Shown: positions 18,027 through 27,031 of the stretch, one piece after another
Layout of the letters: the number at the start of each line of letters is the position of its first letter
Position numbering within the stretch: position 1 is the stretch's first letter
Origin: Lachnospiraceae bacterium
GTDB taxonomy: Bacteria > Bacillota > Clostridia > Lachnospirales > Lachnospiraceae
Direction of reading: 5' to 3'
Assembly (NCBI GenBank): GCA_014239155.1
Contig: JAAZZQ010000022.1
Span: 181,036 to 245,035 of the forward strand
Length of the DNA: 64,000 bases
Position numbers and translations under genes: made by a program
Notes under the pieces: model-generated
Seen by the model: the letters and a program-made list of their open reading frames with translations, nothing else
Told to the model about the DNA's origin: nothing
Database searches by the model: none

Positions 18027-18257
18027 ATGGTAAGTTACAAGGAACTCAAAAAAAAAGAAGTCATTTGTATCAAGGATTGCAGAAGGCTTGGGCATGTGTG
18101 TGACTTGGAGATTGACGAGTGCAAGGGGTGTATCTGTAAGATTATTGTGCCTGGATGCAAGGGGTTTTGGTCGATGCTCACAGACGATTCAGTAATTGCT
18201 ATTCCATATAATTGTATTCGTCAAATTGGACCAGATTTGATTTTAGTAGATATATAA
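18027..18257 (+). CDS. YlmC/YmxH-family PRC-barrel protein (sporulation-associated family)
   Basis: 76 residues. A single PRC-barrel-like domain (MVSYKELKKKEVICIKDC; then LGHVCDLEIDECKGCICKIIVPG and IAIPYNCIRQIGPDLILVDI). Such proteins are found mainly in endospore formers, where the family was named from sporulation genes; molecular function is not established. Unusually Cys-rich for its size (several CxxC-like spacings). It lies just upstream of nrdR but has a promoter between. Confidence 0.88.
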   Translation: MVSYKELKKKEVICIKDCRRLGHVCDLEIDECKGCICKIIVPGCKGFWSMLTDDSVIAIPYNCIRQIGPDLILVDI

Positions 18258-18266
18258 GGGGCGCGA

Positions 18267-18295
18267 TTGACATTGATGGAAACATAAATTATACT
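18267..18295 (+). promoter_or_regulatory. Promoter of nrdR
   Basis: TTGACA (18267-18272), 17-base spacer, TATACT (18290-18295). It gives a leader of about 85 bases before the nrdR ATG at 18387. Confidence 0.75.
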
Positions 18296-18386
18296 AAATG
18301 AGGGAAACTAGACATAAAAATAGCCTTTCGGGAATCGTTTTGTATTGAGAGAGCGAGAGGATTTAAAACAATTCGGAGGAAAAAGT

Positions 18387-18839
18387 ATGAAGTGCCCATT
18401 CTGCAATTATGAAAATACAAGAGTAATTGATTCCAGACCTGCTGAGGATAACAGCTCCATACGCAGAAGACGCGTGTGTGATGTGTGTGACAAACGCTTT
18501 ACAACTTACGAGAAGGTGGAAACGATACCACTTGTCATTATCAAGAAAGATGATAATAGAGAGGCGTATGACCGTGCCAAAATTGAAACTGGTGTTCTGC
18601 GCGCCTGCCACAAGCGTCCAGTTAGCACAGATAACATTGAAGTGCTAGTGGACGAGGTGGAGGCGGATATTCTTAATCGCGGTGAAAAAGAAATTAGCAG
18701 CCGCATTGTTGGGGAACTGGTGATGAACAAGCTTAAGGATTTGGATGCTGTGGCATATGTTCGTTTTGCATCTGTTTACCGCGAATTTAAGGACCTGAAC
18801 ACTTTTTTGGATGAACTTAAAAAAGTGTTGGACAAATAA
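18387..18839 (+). CDS. nrdR: Transcriptional repressor NrdR
   Basis: 150 residues from the ATG at 18387 (CGGAGG nine bases upstream); a TTG 42 bases earlier is in frame but lacks a ribosome site. The N-terminal zinc ribbon has CPFC and CDVC pairs, followed by the RRRRVCDVCDKRFTTYE stretch and an ATP-cone domain (KKDDNREAYDRAKIETGVLRAC). NrdR senses ATP/dATP and represses ribonucleotide reductase operons through NrdR boxes. No nrd genes are in the window, so it acts at a distance. Confidence 0.97.
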   Translation: MKCPFCNYENTRVIDSRPAEDNSSIRRRRVCDVCDKRFTTYEKVETIPLVIIKKDDNREAYDRAKIETGVLRACHKRPVSTDNIEVLVDEVEADILNRGEKEISSRIVGELVMNKLKDLDAVAYVRFASVYREFKDLNTFLDELKKVLDK

Positions 18840-18869
18840 ATATGCACGAAAACGAGGCAGCAAGAAATA

Positions 18870-20624
18870 ATGATAGAGCATATTTACAAGAAAGAGAGAT
18901 TAATATTTGTTATTGGATTGCTTATTGTATTGACAGCAATGGTTCCATATCTTATTCTAGGCGAAAATATGATTGTTTTTTATCCTGATCAGCTTGACGG
19001 AGAGGTATTAGGCTATATTTTACATGCAAAATATCTTTTTACTGGAATAGACACATATCCAGAGATGATGAATGGAATATCGGAAAATGGGTTGTTTCCG
19101 CCAGCGCCACTACTTGTATTGCTGTATAAAATATTGCGTCCCGCGGCGGCTTTTGTGTGGAATCAAATCTTTTGTATGGTGACAGCTTATATTGGCATGT
19201 ACTTCTGTGTAAAAACAGCGGTGAACAACAATATAATTGCCGTGTTTTGTGGTATTTTGTTTGCGTATTTGCCATTGCTTTCCGTGTATGGGCTTTGCCA
19301 GTATGGATTGCCGCTCTTGTGTTATTATTTTTATCTTTTATATAGAGGAAAACACAAAATATTAGCATTGAGTGGTGTTGTATTTTATGGGCTCTTGTCC
19401 TCTCTTGTTTTGATCGGATATAGTGTGTTGGGTTTTGTGGCGTTATATCTGTTGTGGTTGGTATGGAAGAAACAGGCGATATATCACAAATGGGTGTGTG
19501 TTGGCTGGTTGAGTCTCCTGTGCACATACTTATTTACCAATTATAAGCTCCTTTTACAAATATTTGGAGTTGGGAGCCAGACACCTAGTCATAAAGAAGT
19601 GATTGTGCGTTACGGGCAGAATGTGATAAATGCATTCCGCGTAGTTTTTTATGAAGGAACACTGCATACACCAACGCATCAGAAGGGAATTGTTGTTGTT
19701 ACCATTGTGATTTTAGTACTTGGTGCCTGTGGATATAGACGTCTTCAAGGACAACTGTGCAGAACCTTTTGGCTGTTAGCAGCCGGATTTTGTTTTAATT
19801 TGTTCTGTGCGCTGTTTTATGCTTTTTGTCAGTCTGATTTTATAGCGGACTTGCGAAATCAGGCAGGAGGAATTATCAAAGAGTTTCAGGTGGACAGGCT
19901 CTATTGGCTGACAGTGTTTGTCTGGTACTTTCTTTTGGGAGCTGATTTGTATTTGATATGGGAATGGACAAAACACTGCATGAGAGATAGGAAAATAGTT
20001 TGTATTGTGGCTGGAAGTGTATTTTTGTCAGGAGTAGTGTTTGTGTCAGCGGCCACGGTGTACTATTATAGTGATTTTAGTAAAAATCTTCATCGGCTAC
20101 GGCAAGGGGAATCCTATCCGCGCGTAACATGGAATGATTTTTATGCGCCGAAGATTTTTTCACAGATTGATTCTTTTATTGGGCGGGAGAAATCTTCTTA
20201 TCGGACGCTGAGTTTTGGCATCTATCCGGCAATTGCACTGTACAATGGATTTTACTGTTTGGATGGCTATTCCAACAATTATGACCTTGCATATCTTTAC
20301 ACATTTCGAGAGATTATTCAAGGAGAGTTAGAAAAAGAGGAGTCTTTAAGAAAATATTATGATGAGTGGGGTTGTCGGTGTTATGTTCTGAGTGCAGAGC
20401 TTGGAATCAACAATTATCTAGTGCACAAAAGCGCTTGTTCTAAAGAAATAAACCTTGCATTCAACACAGATGCCGCAAAAAAGATGGGAGCACAATATTT
20501 ATTTTCGGCAGTAAAAATTGCAAATGCGGAAAAATTAGGGCTGACTTTGCTGCGCGAAACGCCATTTGAGACACCAGACAGTTACTATGCAGTTTATTTA
20601 TATGGACTGGGAACAGAAGAGTAG
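18870..20624 (+). CDS. Large multipass membrane protein, DUF6044-like
   Basis: 584 residues. About ten hydrophobic segments occupy the first ~400 residues, then a C-terminal extracytoplasmic-looking domain of ~180 residues (LRQGESYPRVTWNDFYAPKIF; FGIYPAIALYNGFYCLDGYSNN). An early acidic motif (FYPDQLDGEVLGYI) in the first outer loop recalls GT-C-fold glycosyltransferases and YfhO-like proteins. It starts 30 bases after nrdR. I match it to the DUF6044 type by overall pattern; a role in surface-polysaccharide or lipid glycosylation is only inferred. Confidence 0.75.
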   Translation: MIEHIYKKERLIFVIGLLIVLTAMVPYLILGENMIVFYPDQLDGEVLGYILHAKYLFTGIDTYPEMMNGISENGLFPPAPLLVLLYKILRPAAAFVWNQIFCMVTAYIGMYFCVKTAVNNNIIAVFCGILFAYLPLLSVYGLCQYGLPLLCYYFYLLYRGKHKILALSGVVFYGLLSSLVLIGYSVLGFVALYLLWLVWKKQAIYHKWVCVGWLSLLCTYLFTNYKLLLQIFGVGSQTPSHKEVIVRYGQNVINAFRVVFYEGTLHTPTHQKGIVVVTIVILVLGACGYRRLQGQLCRTFWLLAAGFCFNLFCALFYAFCQSDFIADLRNQAGGIIKEFQVDRLYWLTVFVWYFLLGADLYLIWEWTKHCMRDRKIVCIVAGSVFLSGVVFVSAATVYYYSDFSKNLHRLRQGESYPRVTWNDFYAPKIFSQIDSFIGREKSSYRTLSFGIYPAIALYNGFYCLDGYSNNYDLAYLYTFREIIQGELEKEESLRKYYDEWGCRCYVLSAELGINNYLVHKSACSKEINLAFNTDAAKKMGAQYLFSAVKIANAEKLGLTLLRETPFETPDSYYAVYLYGLGTEE

Positions 20625-20744
20625 GCGAAAACGTCCAAGGTTTCTTTAAGCACATTGTATACAATAAAAAACAAGATATTTTTTAAAACAACTTGCATTT
20701 TTAGAAATATTTTTATAAAATTTAACCGAACACAGAAGATGGTA

Positions 20745-20783
20745 CACGCAAATGCGTGACTGTACATTGTGTGATGGTATGAT
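20745..20783 (+). promoter_or_regulatory. Candidate promoter and operator of the peptide-type ABC transporter
   Basis: GTGACT (20756-20761), 16-base spacer and TATGAT (20778-20783) form a plausible promoter. The symmetric CACGCA-AA-TGCGTG (20745-20758) overlaps its -35 box, a suitable repressor position. A second perfect palindrome, ATTGTATACAAT, lies at 20654-20665. The regulator is unknown. Confidence 0.4.
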
Positions 20784-20880
20784 ATTATGCGGATTGCTGA
20801 TGCAGAAAGCTTTGCATAGCTTCTCATAATATTTGTACATAATGAAAAACTAAATAAAGCATAAAAAAGGAGTAAAAGAC

Positions 20881-22539
20881 ATGACAAAGAGAGGACAGAA
20901 ATTTGGTAAAGTTCTTTTTGCGAGTATGTTGCTTACACTGACTGTTGCACTGAGCGGATGCGCAGGTGACAAGGCGGCTGGAGACTCTAAACAGATTGCA
21001 GATACGTCTGCCGCAAACAGCAGTGAGGTAAATACCGCGATCAATGCTGAAACAAGCGTTTCGTCAGAGGAAATGAGCGAGACAAGTGAGGCGAATGAGA
21101 CAACGGATGATGCATCACATATTACCATAGGTATTCCACAGGATTTAGATAGTCTGGTGCCAAGTTTATCACAGGGCGCTGGCACGCAAGAAATTCTCTA
21201 CAATATCTATGAGGGCTTATATAAGCCGGACAGCGAGGGCAATCTGGTTCCCGCAGTAGCGAGTGATTATACAATGTCCGAAGATGGGCTTGTGTACACA
21301 TTTACTTTGAGAGATGGGATTCAATTTCACAATGGAAATCCTGTTACTGTGGCGGACGTGAAATATTCGATTGAAACCTGCGCCGGTCTTAATGGGGGAG
21401 AGCCTGTTATATCGGCGTTTTCTAATATTGAAAGTGTCGAGACCCCCGATGAAAGCACCATTGTTATTACATTAAAGGAATCAAGCAGTCCTTTTATGGC
21501 AATTTTGTCAACTGTTGAGGCGGCGATTGTACCAGCAGATGTGGCTGATTTACAGACAAATCCAGTTGGAACTGGTCCATATAAATTTGTGTCGCGTTCC
21601 CTTCAGGAGAATGTGGTGCTTGAGCGGTTTGACCAATACTGGGGAGAACCAGCACATATCAAAGATATTACTTTGAAAGTGCTTGCAGATTCCGACTCGA
21701 TTGTGATGAATCTTAAGGGGGGCGCAGTTGATCTTGTCGCGCGCGTTTCCACCACACAGGCGGCAGAACTTGGCGATGATTTTGAGGTGTTAGAGGGAAC
21801 GATGAACTTGGTACAAGCATTGTATCTCAATAATGCAGCAGCGCCGTTTGACATTGAGAAGGTGCGTCAGGCATTGTGCTATGCAGTCAACAAACAGGAG
21901 ATTTTGGATTTTGTGTCAGAGGGAAAGGGAACTCCTGTCGGGAGTAGCATGTTCCCTGCATTCGGAAAATATTATGTCGAGGAGTTAAATAATCTGTATA
22001 CAACAAATATTGAGAAGGCAAAGGAGTTATTGACGGAGGCTGGTTATCCAGATGGATTTAGCTTTACAATGAAGGTGCCGTCAAACTATCAGCAACATGT
22101 TGATACAGCGCAAGTGGTCGCAGAGCAATTAAAGCAAATTAATGTCACCGCAAATATTGAATTAATTGAGTGGGAGACTTGGCTGAGTGATGTCTATCAA
22201 GGACGTGATTTTGAGGCGACACTGGTCGGTGTAGATGCATCGACTTTAACTGCGGGAGCAATGCTTAGCAGATTTCGTTCAGATGCACACAATAATTTTA
22301 TCAACTATAACAATCAGGAATATGATGCTGCTTATGCGGAGGCACTTGCTGCTGAGGCAGTGATGGATGATGGCAAGGCGACAGAAGCGTACAAGAAATG
22401 TGAGACAATTCTTGCAGAGACTGCTGCAAATGTCTATATTCAGGATATGTGTGAGTTGGTGGCAGTGAGAAAGGGATATACAGGGTATACATTCTATCCT
22501 TTATATATACAAGATTTCTCGAAACTGGATGTACAATAA
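20881..22539 (+). CDS. ABC transporter substrate-binding lipoprotein, peptide/nickel (SBP family 5) type
   Basis: 552 residues. Signal peptide with lipobox LSGC (Cys27), then an acidic Ser/Thr-rich linker to about residue 78. The family-5 fold follows: ITIGIPQDLDSLVPSLS, YNIYEGLYKPDSEGNLVPAVA and YTFTLRDGIQFHNGNPVTVADVKYS, a typical signature. It delivers oligopeptides, nickel chelates or similar ligands to the permeases encoded next; lengths of the five transporter subunits resemble NikABCDE as much as Opp, so the ligand is left open. Confidence 0.9.
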   Translation: MTKRGQKFGKVLFASMLLTLTVALSGCAGDKAAGDSKQIADTSAANSSEVNTAINAETSVSSEEMSETSEANETTDDASHITIGIPQDLDSLVPSLSQGAGTQEILYNIYEGLYKPDSEGNLVPAVASDYTMSEDGLVYTFTLRDGIQFHNGNPVTVADVKYSIETCAGLNGGEPVISAFSNIESVETPDESTIVITLKESSSPFMAILSTVEAAIVPADVADLQTNPVGTGPYKFVSRSLQENVVLERFDQYWGEPAHIKDITLKVLADSDSIVMNLKGGAVDLVARVSTTQAAELGDDFEVLEGTMNLVQALYLNNAAAPFDIEKVRQALCYAVNKQEILDFVSEGKGTPVGSSMFPAFGKYYVEELNNLYTTNIEKAKELLTEAGYPDGFSFTMKVPSNYQQHVDTAQVVAEQLKQINVTANIELIEWETWLSDVYQGRDFEATLVGVDASTLTAGAMLSRFRSDAHNNFINYNNQEYDAAYAEALAAEAVMDDGKATEAYKKCETILAETAANVYIQDMCELVAVRKGYTGYTFYPLYIQDFSKLDVQ

Positions 22540-22616
22540 GTCTGCATGGTAGGATTAGAATTAGTTTTGGAGCGATAGATTTTATAGAACAATCGCAAAT
22601 AAAAGGAGACGAGGAT

Positions 22617-23555
22617 ATGACATACATTGGTAAAAAGCTGGCGACAATGATTATCACGCTTTTATGTATTTCGTTCCTCGTCTATCTTGCTTTTGACCTA
22701 ATACCAGGAGATGCAGCGTTAGCGGCATTAGGGACAGATGCGACACCAGAAAGTCTTGCGGCGTTGCGGGAGCAATTGGGGTTAAACAGACCGTTTTTGG
22801 AACGGTATTTGGAATGGCTGGTTTTTTTTGTCAATGGTGATTTTGGGACTTCATACAAGTACCATATTCCTGTTGCGGACATGATTGTGTCTAAGTTGCC
22901 AATAACAGTTATTATGGCAATGATATCTTTTTTTATCATGGTAGTAATCTCGCTGCCAATTGGCATTTACACGGCAAAACACAGCGGTAAAAGAATTGAT
23001 CGCATGATTATAGCGCTCAATCAGATCGTAATGTCAGTTCCACATTTTTTTATGGGAATTTTAATTACATATTTTTTCGGATTGATATTAAGATTATTCA
23101 CTCCGGGGGGATTTGTGTCTTACGAGACAGATTTTTTGGGATTTCTCGCCTATATTATTTTCCCCTGTTTTGCTATAGCGCTTCCAAAGATTGCAATGTC
23201 AATTAAATTACTGCGTAGCTCCTGTATTGAAGAGGCAAAAAAAGATTATGTGAGAACGGCGTACAGCAAAGGAAATGACACAAACAAGGTTCTATATAGA
23301 CATGTGCTGCGAAATGCAATGATTCCTGTAATTACACTATGGGGAATGACACTTGCGGATATGCTTGTGGGCAGTATTGTTATTGAACAAGTGTTTAATA
23401 TACCGGGGATAGGACGCATTCTTTTGACTTCTATATCCTATCGGGATTATCCAGTGGTGGAGGCGATTATTGTACTGATTGCTTTTGTGGTGATTGTGAC
23501 AAATTTTATTGTTGATGTGGTTTATCAACTAGTCGACCCGCGTATCAGCATATAA
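22617..23555 (+). CDS. ABC transporter permease, OppB/DppB/NikB type
   Basis: 312 residues, six membrane segments. Typical features are MTYIGKKLATMIITLLCISFLVY-type first helix, PGDAA shortly after it, LGLNRPFLERYLEWL, and the EAA-like loop EEAKKDYVRTAYSKGNDTNKV near residue 204. AAAGGAG lies upstream of the ATG. Pairs with the downstream permease. Confidence 0.93.
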   Translation: MTYIGKKLATMIITLLCISFLVYLAFDLIPGDAALAALGTDATPESLAALREQLGLNRPFLERYLEWLVFFVNGDFGTSYKYHIPVADMIVSKLPITVIMAMISFFIMVVISLPIGIYTAKHSGKRIDRMIIALNQIVMSVPHFFMGILITYFFGLILRLFTPGGFVSYETDFLGFLAYIIFPCFAIALPKIAMSIKLLRSSCIEEAKKDYVRTAYSKGNDTNKVLYRHVLRNAMIPVITLWGMTLADMLVGSIVIEQVFNIPGIGRILLTSISYRDYPVVEAIIVLIAFVVIVTNFIVDVVYQLVDPRISI

Positions 23556-23577
23556 GGTAAAGGAAATGATGCAGGCA

Positions 23578-23600
23578 GTGTGAAAAAGAATATTTCACAC
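23578..23600 (+). other. Intercistronic hairpin between the two permease genes
   Basis: GTGTGAAA (23578-23585) pairs with TTTCACAC (23593-23600) over a seven-base loop. A second small stem, TGCCCA/TGGGCA, follows at about 23614-23632. There is no T-run. The hairpins may tune RNA stability or translation of the second permease. Confidence 0.55.
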
Positions 23601-23645
23601 CTCCTGATTTGAGTGCCCATAAAAAGTGGGCAGATGGGAGTTCTT

Positions 23646-24440
23646 GTGAAAAGGAAAAAAAGATATGCGCCGAATTTTATAATAGGTCTTATAATAACAG
23701 GTGCAATGTTATTGTTGATTTTGATTGGTTTTATTCACACGCCGTATGATATTACAAAGATGGACAGCACTGTAAAGCTGGCGGAGCCATCACTAAAACA
23801 TTTGATGGGTTGTGATAATTTTGGTCGGGATATCTTTTCTCGGGTGCTGAAAGGTATGGGCAACACCTTTGTGATTGCGACAGCAACGGTTTCCATAGGA
23901 ACTGTTTGTGGTGTGATTATTGGGGCATTTACAGGATACTTTGGCGGTTGGCTGGATGAGGTACTGATGCGGATCAATGATGTGGTGTTTGCGTTTCCAA
24001 GTATTTTGCTGGCGCTTGTGTTTGTCAGTATCTTTGGCACTGGGAAATACAATGTGATTGGCGCGCTTGGCATTGCGTTTATACCAAGTTTTGCTCGCAT
24101 TGTCAGAGGAGAGTTTATCAAGTATCGGGAAATGGACTATGTGAAGAGTGCAAGACTTGCCGGAGTGCCAGAGTTTCGCATTATTTTTGTGCATATTCTG
24201 CCAAATGCCATGCCGGTGTTGTTGTCTTCTATTATGATTGGTTTTAACAATGCTGTGCTTGCTGAGGCAGGCATGAGTTATCTGGGCATTGGCGTACAGC
24301 CGCCCAGCGCAAGTCTTGGAAGTATGTTATCGGAGTCACAGACATATCTTTTTTCTGCACCTTGGTATGCGTTGTTTCCCGGATTAATGATTATTTTAAT
24401 GGTGTTGGGGCTGTCACTTTTAGCGGACAAGAAGAGATAA
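23646..24440 (+). CDS. ABC transporter permease, OppC/DppC/NikC type
   Basis: 264 residues from the GTG at 23646, preferred because GGGAG lies five bases upstream; ATG at 23634 and GTG at 23613 are in-frame alternatives with poorer ribosome sites and would overlap the hairpins. The protein has five to six membrane segments, the N-terminal HLMGCDNFGRDIFSRVLKG motif and the EAA loop YREMDYVKSARLAGVPEFRI near residue 163. It ends at a terminator, so the ATPase genes for this importer are not in the same short transcript. Confidence 0.9.
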   Translation: MKRKKRYAPNFIIGLIITGAMLLLILIGFIHTPYDITKMDSTVKLAEPSLKHLMGCDNFGRDIFSRVLKGMGNTFVIATATVSIGTVCGVIIGAFTGYFGGWLDEVLMRINDVVFAFPSILLALVFVSIFGTGKYNVIGALGIAFIPSFARIVRGEFIKYREMDYVKSARLAGVPEFRIIFVHILPNAMPVLLSSIMIGFNNAVLAEAGMSYLGIGVQPPSASLGSMLSESQTYLFSAPWYALFPGLMIILMVLGLSLLADKKR

Positions 24441-24474
24441 GAGACAATTGATAATTTCAATTGTTTCTTTTTTT
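24440..24474 (+). terminator. Rho-independent terminator after the permease genes
   Basis: AGAGACAATTG pairs with CAATTGTTTCT (one G-U pair) over a seven-base loop, followed by TTTTTTT. It separates the binding-protein/permease genes from everything downstream. Confidence 0.85.
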
Positions 24475-24481
24475 ATGCACA

Positions 24482-24556
24482 GACCTGCGCAAAGGAAATA
24501 TGCCACTAACGTGGCGCGCAGGTCGCGCGGCGAGTAGGGGAAATCTTCCCTACTCG
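24482..24556. other. Structured intergenic element, two GC-rich stem-loops
   Basis: First structure: GACCTGCGC (24482-24490) pairs with GCGCAGGTC (24516-24524); inside, an 11-base one-sided bulge precedes GCCAC-TAAC-GTGGC (24502-24515). Second: CGAGTAGGG (24531-24539) pairs with CCCTACTCG (24548-24556). The block is much richer in G+C than its surroundings. No reading frame is convincing. It fills the 24441-24759 gap together with the PadR promoter. It could be a non-coding RNA or a dispersed repeat. Confidence 0.6.
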
Positions 24557-24635
24557 ATTGCACATGGGCACCAAAAAATATTGTCAGTTTATACGTAGAT
24601 TCGCACAGAACAAAAGAATATTAAAAAATATTTCA

Positions 24636-24713
24636 TTGACAGAATAAGGCTCCTGTGTTATTCTTATACTACGATAGACATAGCAATGACAGACGTTGCA
24701 TTGTCTATCGTAG
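24636..24713 (+). promoter_or_regulatory. Promoter and long palindromic operator of the PadR module
   Basis: TTGACA (24636-24641), 17-base spacer, TATTCT (24659-24664). Immediately downstream CTACGATAGACA (24669-24680) is mirrored perfectly by TGTCTATCGTAG (24702-24713) with 21 bases between, centred just past the expected start of transcription. PadR proteins usually autoregulate, and this arrangement suits a PadR dimer (or two) blocking transcription. Confidence 0.75.
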
Positions 24714-24759
24714 ATAATATTAAGGAATGATAAATCGTTCTTATGAAGGGAGGTTTTCT

Positions 24760-25104
24760 ATGAGCAGTATCAGCAGCGATATTATACGCGGGTACAATGA
24801 CACAATGATTTTGTATTTGCTGTGGGATGCACCATCTTATGGGTATGAGATTTCAAAGAGAATCAAGAATCTGTCGGAAGAAAAATATGTGATTAAAGAG
24901 ACGACGCTCTATTCTGCTTTTACAAGGCTGGAAAAAAATGGATTTGTTGAGTCTTTTTCCGAGAATGTTACAATCAACGGAAAACGCAGAACATACTATA
25001 AAATCACAGAACAGGGCAGGCAGTATTACCGTGAGAAGTGCGCAGAGTGGACATTGACTAAGGAAGTTGTGGAAAAATTTATTAAGCAGGATGGGGGGAT
25101 ATAA
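24760..25104 (+). CDS. PadR-family transcriptional regulator
   Basis: 114 residues from ATG 24760 (AAGGGAGG upstream). Winged helix typical of PadR: ILYLLWDAPSYGYEISKRI, then KETTLYSAFTRLEKNGFVES and GKRRTYYKITEQGRQYY, with a short C-terminal helix as in PadR subfamily 2. It is the first gene of a module with a DUF1700-type membrane protein and a DUF4097 protein, a common Firmicute arrangement that responds to envelope or membrane stress; the inducer is unknown. Its frame overlaps nothing downstream, the next ATG being five bases after its stop. Confidence 0.93.
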   Translation: MSSISSDIIRGYNDTMILYLLWDAPSYGYEISKRIKNLSEEKYVIKETTLYSAFTRLEKNGFVESFSENVTINGKRRTYYKITEQGRQYYREKCAEWTLTKEVVEKFIKQDGGI

Positions 25105-25108
25105 GAGT

Positions 25109-26074
25109 ATGGAGACAATTAGAAATTATCTGGAAACAATGTTTGCAAGACTTCCTATTACATTAGAAGTGCAAAAGGCAAAGAATGAGTTGTGGCAGAT
25201 GATGGAGGATAAATATACAGAATTAATCAAAGATGGCAAGACAGAGAACGAGGCAGTTGGCATTGTGATTTCTGAGTTTGGAAATCTTGACGAGTTGGCA
25301 GAGGAACTTGGCATTAGCAGTTTTGTGATTCAGGGGAATCAGAAATCGTCAGAAGGGTTTTGCAATATGAAACTTGCGGAAGTCAAGGATTATTTACATG
25401 ATAAGACACGTTCTGCATACACAGTTGCACTTGGCGTATTTTTATGTATTATCAGTTGTTGTGGGTATATGTTGGATATTAGCTGGAATTGGCGTGGCGG
25501 AGTCTTTGCCATATGCTTTATGTTTTTGATGATAGCGGCAGCAGTCAGCTTGTTTCTTTTTTCAAGTTTTGTTATGGGAAAGTGGAAATTCTTGAAGGAA
25601 AAAAGATGCAGTGTGGATTTTGCGACAGCAGAGTATGTACATAATCGCCGCGAGAGTTTTCGCGTCACACATGCCATGATGATTACGATCGGTGTTATTT
25701 TGTGCATTTTGAGTGTACTTCCAATTGTGATTGTAAGCAGTATCTTGTCATGGAGTAGCGGCTTTGGTGTAGTGTTGATGTTTGTGTTTGTTGGAGTTGG
25801 AGTTTTTCTGATTGTGGCAGCAGTAAATGTAAATTCAGGTATGACAACAATTCTTTCTTTAAATAAAAGTGATACTATGGGAAGTTGTTTTGTGCCATCC
25901 CAAAAACAGGTAAGTTATAAAAACGCGACAATCTCGCAGATAATGTCTATTTACTGGCCGACAGTAACTTGTATTTATCTTTGCTGGAGTTTTTTGAGTT
26001 TTGACTGGCATATCACATGGATTATATGGGTGATTGCTGCGCTGGTACAACAACTTATACGTGCTGTTTGGTAG
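25109..26074 (+). CDS. DUF1700/permease-prefix-domain membrane protein
   Basis: 321 residues from ATG 25109; GGGGGGA 12 bases upstream lies inside the padR coding end, indicating coupling. Residues 1-80 form the helical 'permease prefix' domain (ARLPITLEVQKAKNELWQMM, ending SEFGNLDELAEELG). About six membrane helices follow in the remaining part. Such proteins are regularly paired with PadR regulators and are thought to act in membrane homeostasis; the biochemical role is unknown. Confidence 0.85.
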   Translation: METIRNYLETMFARLPITLEVQKAKNELWQMMEDKYTELIKDGKTENEAVGIVISEFGNLDELAEELGISSFVIQGNQKSSEGFCNMKLAEVKDYLHDKTRSAYTVALGVFLCIISCCGYMLDISWNWRGGVFAICFMFLMIAAAVSLFLFSSFVMGKWKFLKEKRCSVDFATAEYVHNRRESFRVTHAMMITIGVILCILSVLPIVIVSSILSWSSGFGVVLMFVFVGVGVFLIVAAVNVNSGMTTILSLNKSDTMGSCFVPSQKQVSYKNATISQIMSIYWPTVTCIYLCWSFLSFDWHITWIIWVIAALVQQLIRAVW

Positions 26075-26107
26075 CGGTAAGCAAAAATGATTTTTAGGAG
26101 GGTAATT

Positions 26108-26932
26108 ATGAGTATGAGAAAAAATATATGGATGGCAGTACTTACGATTATTACAATCTGCTGTGTAATTGGCGGCACATTTTATCACACAGGTATCTTT
26201 GGACTTAGAGGCGGCTTTCGCTTTGGAGAGAATAGAGTAACAAGTGCAAGTTCAGATTTGGAAGCGTTTCGCGGTATCAATGTAGATGCAGATATGATGA
26301 ATTTATCAATTGAATCGGGGAACCGTTTCTATCTTGATGGTAAGTATACAGATAGACTAAAATTTGAATATGAAGTAAAAGACGAAACGCTTTACGTAAA
26401 ACAAAGAAGTTCTAGAATGGATTTTTGGGGAAGAAGTATGAATGAGGACTGCAATGTCACATTAACTGTGCCACAAAATACAACAATAGATTTTATAGAA
26501 GCGAAGGTTGCTATGGGCAATATTAATATAGAGAACATTGCATCTTTAGACTGCGAGGCGATGACAAATATGGGAAATTGTACGCTTGAGAAGTGCAGTT
26601 TTAGCAAGGCGGATATTGATACCAATATGGGGGAAATTACAATAAAAGATACAGCGCTTGGCGAGGCGGAAATTGACAATGATATGGGAACAATTAGAAT
26701 GGAACATTGTATTTTTCAAAATCTAAAAGCAGATAATTCTATGGGAGAGATATATATTGATGCAGATCAGAACCTTGACCAATATGAAATTGAATTCAAA
26801 GCAGAAATGGGCAATGTGAGAGTAAATGGTCAAAGTCAGGGAACAAAATACCGTCAGTCGGGAAATTCAGGAAAACTTGAAGCCAGTACCAGCATGGGAA
26901 GTGTGATAGTAGAATATAAAAATGCAGAATAA
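26108..26932 (+). CDS. DUF4097-family beta-solenoid protein, membrane-anchored
   Basis: 274 residues from ATG 26108 (AGGAGG upstream). One N-terminal membrane helix (about residues 8-28) is followed by a repetitive domain: LRINVDAD-like strands, DCEAMTNMGNCTLEKCSF, ADIDTNMGEITIKD, AEIDNDMGTIRMEH and LKADNSMGEIYID. The repeating 'NMG.I.I' unit every ~21 residues marks a right-handed beta-helix of the DUF4097 (LiaG-like) type, exposed outside. It is the last gene of the PadR module. Confidence 0.87.
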   Translation: MSMRKNIWMAVLTIITICCVIGGTFYHTGIFGLRGGFRFGENRVTSASSDLEAFRGINVDADMMNLSIESGNRFYLDGKYTDRLKFEYEVKDETLYVKQRSSRMDFWGRSMNEDCNVTLTVPQNTTIDFIEAKVAMGNINIENIASLDCEAMTNMGNCTLEKCSFSKADIDTNMGEITIKDTALGEAEIDNDMGTIRMEHCIFQNLKADNSMGEIYIDADQNLDQYEIEFKAEMGNVRVNGQSQGTKYRQSGNSGKLEASTSMGSVIVEYKNAE

Positions 26933-26968
26933 AGATAGATTTTTCCTATGTGTTGTGGTAAAATAAAA

Positions 26969-26997
26969 GTTACAGTTCGGCAGAGTTGAACTGTAAC
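26969..26997. other. Perfect 10-bp inverted repeat upstream of the first ATPase gene
   Basis: GTTACAGTTC (26969-26978) and GAACTGTAAC (26988-26997) flank a nine-base loop. No T-run follows. The arm sequence recurs in variant form at 27833 (GTAACAGTTCAG) and 40066 (GTAACTGTTCAG), suggesting a small dispersed repeat or shared operator. Confidence 0.55.
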
Positions 26998-27031
26998 AAA
27001 TAAAGAAGCTGTTAAAGGTCAGAGAAAATAG

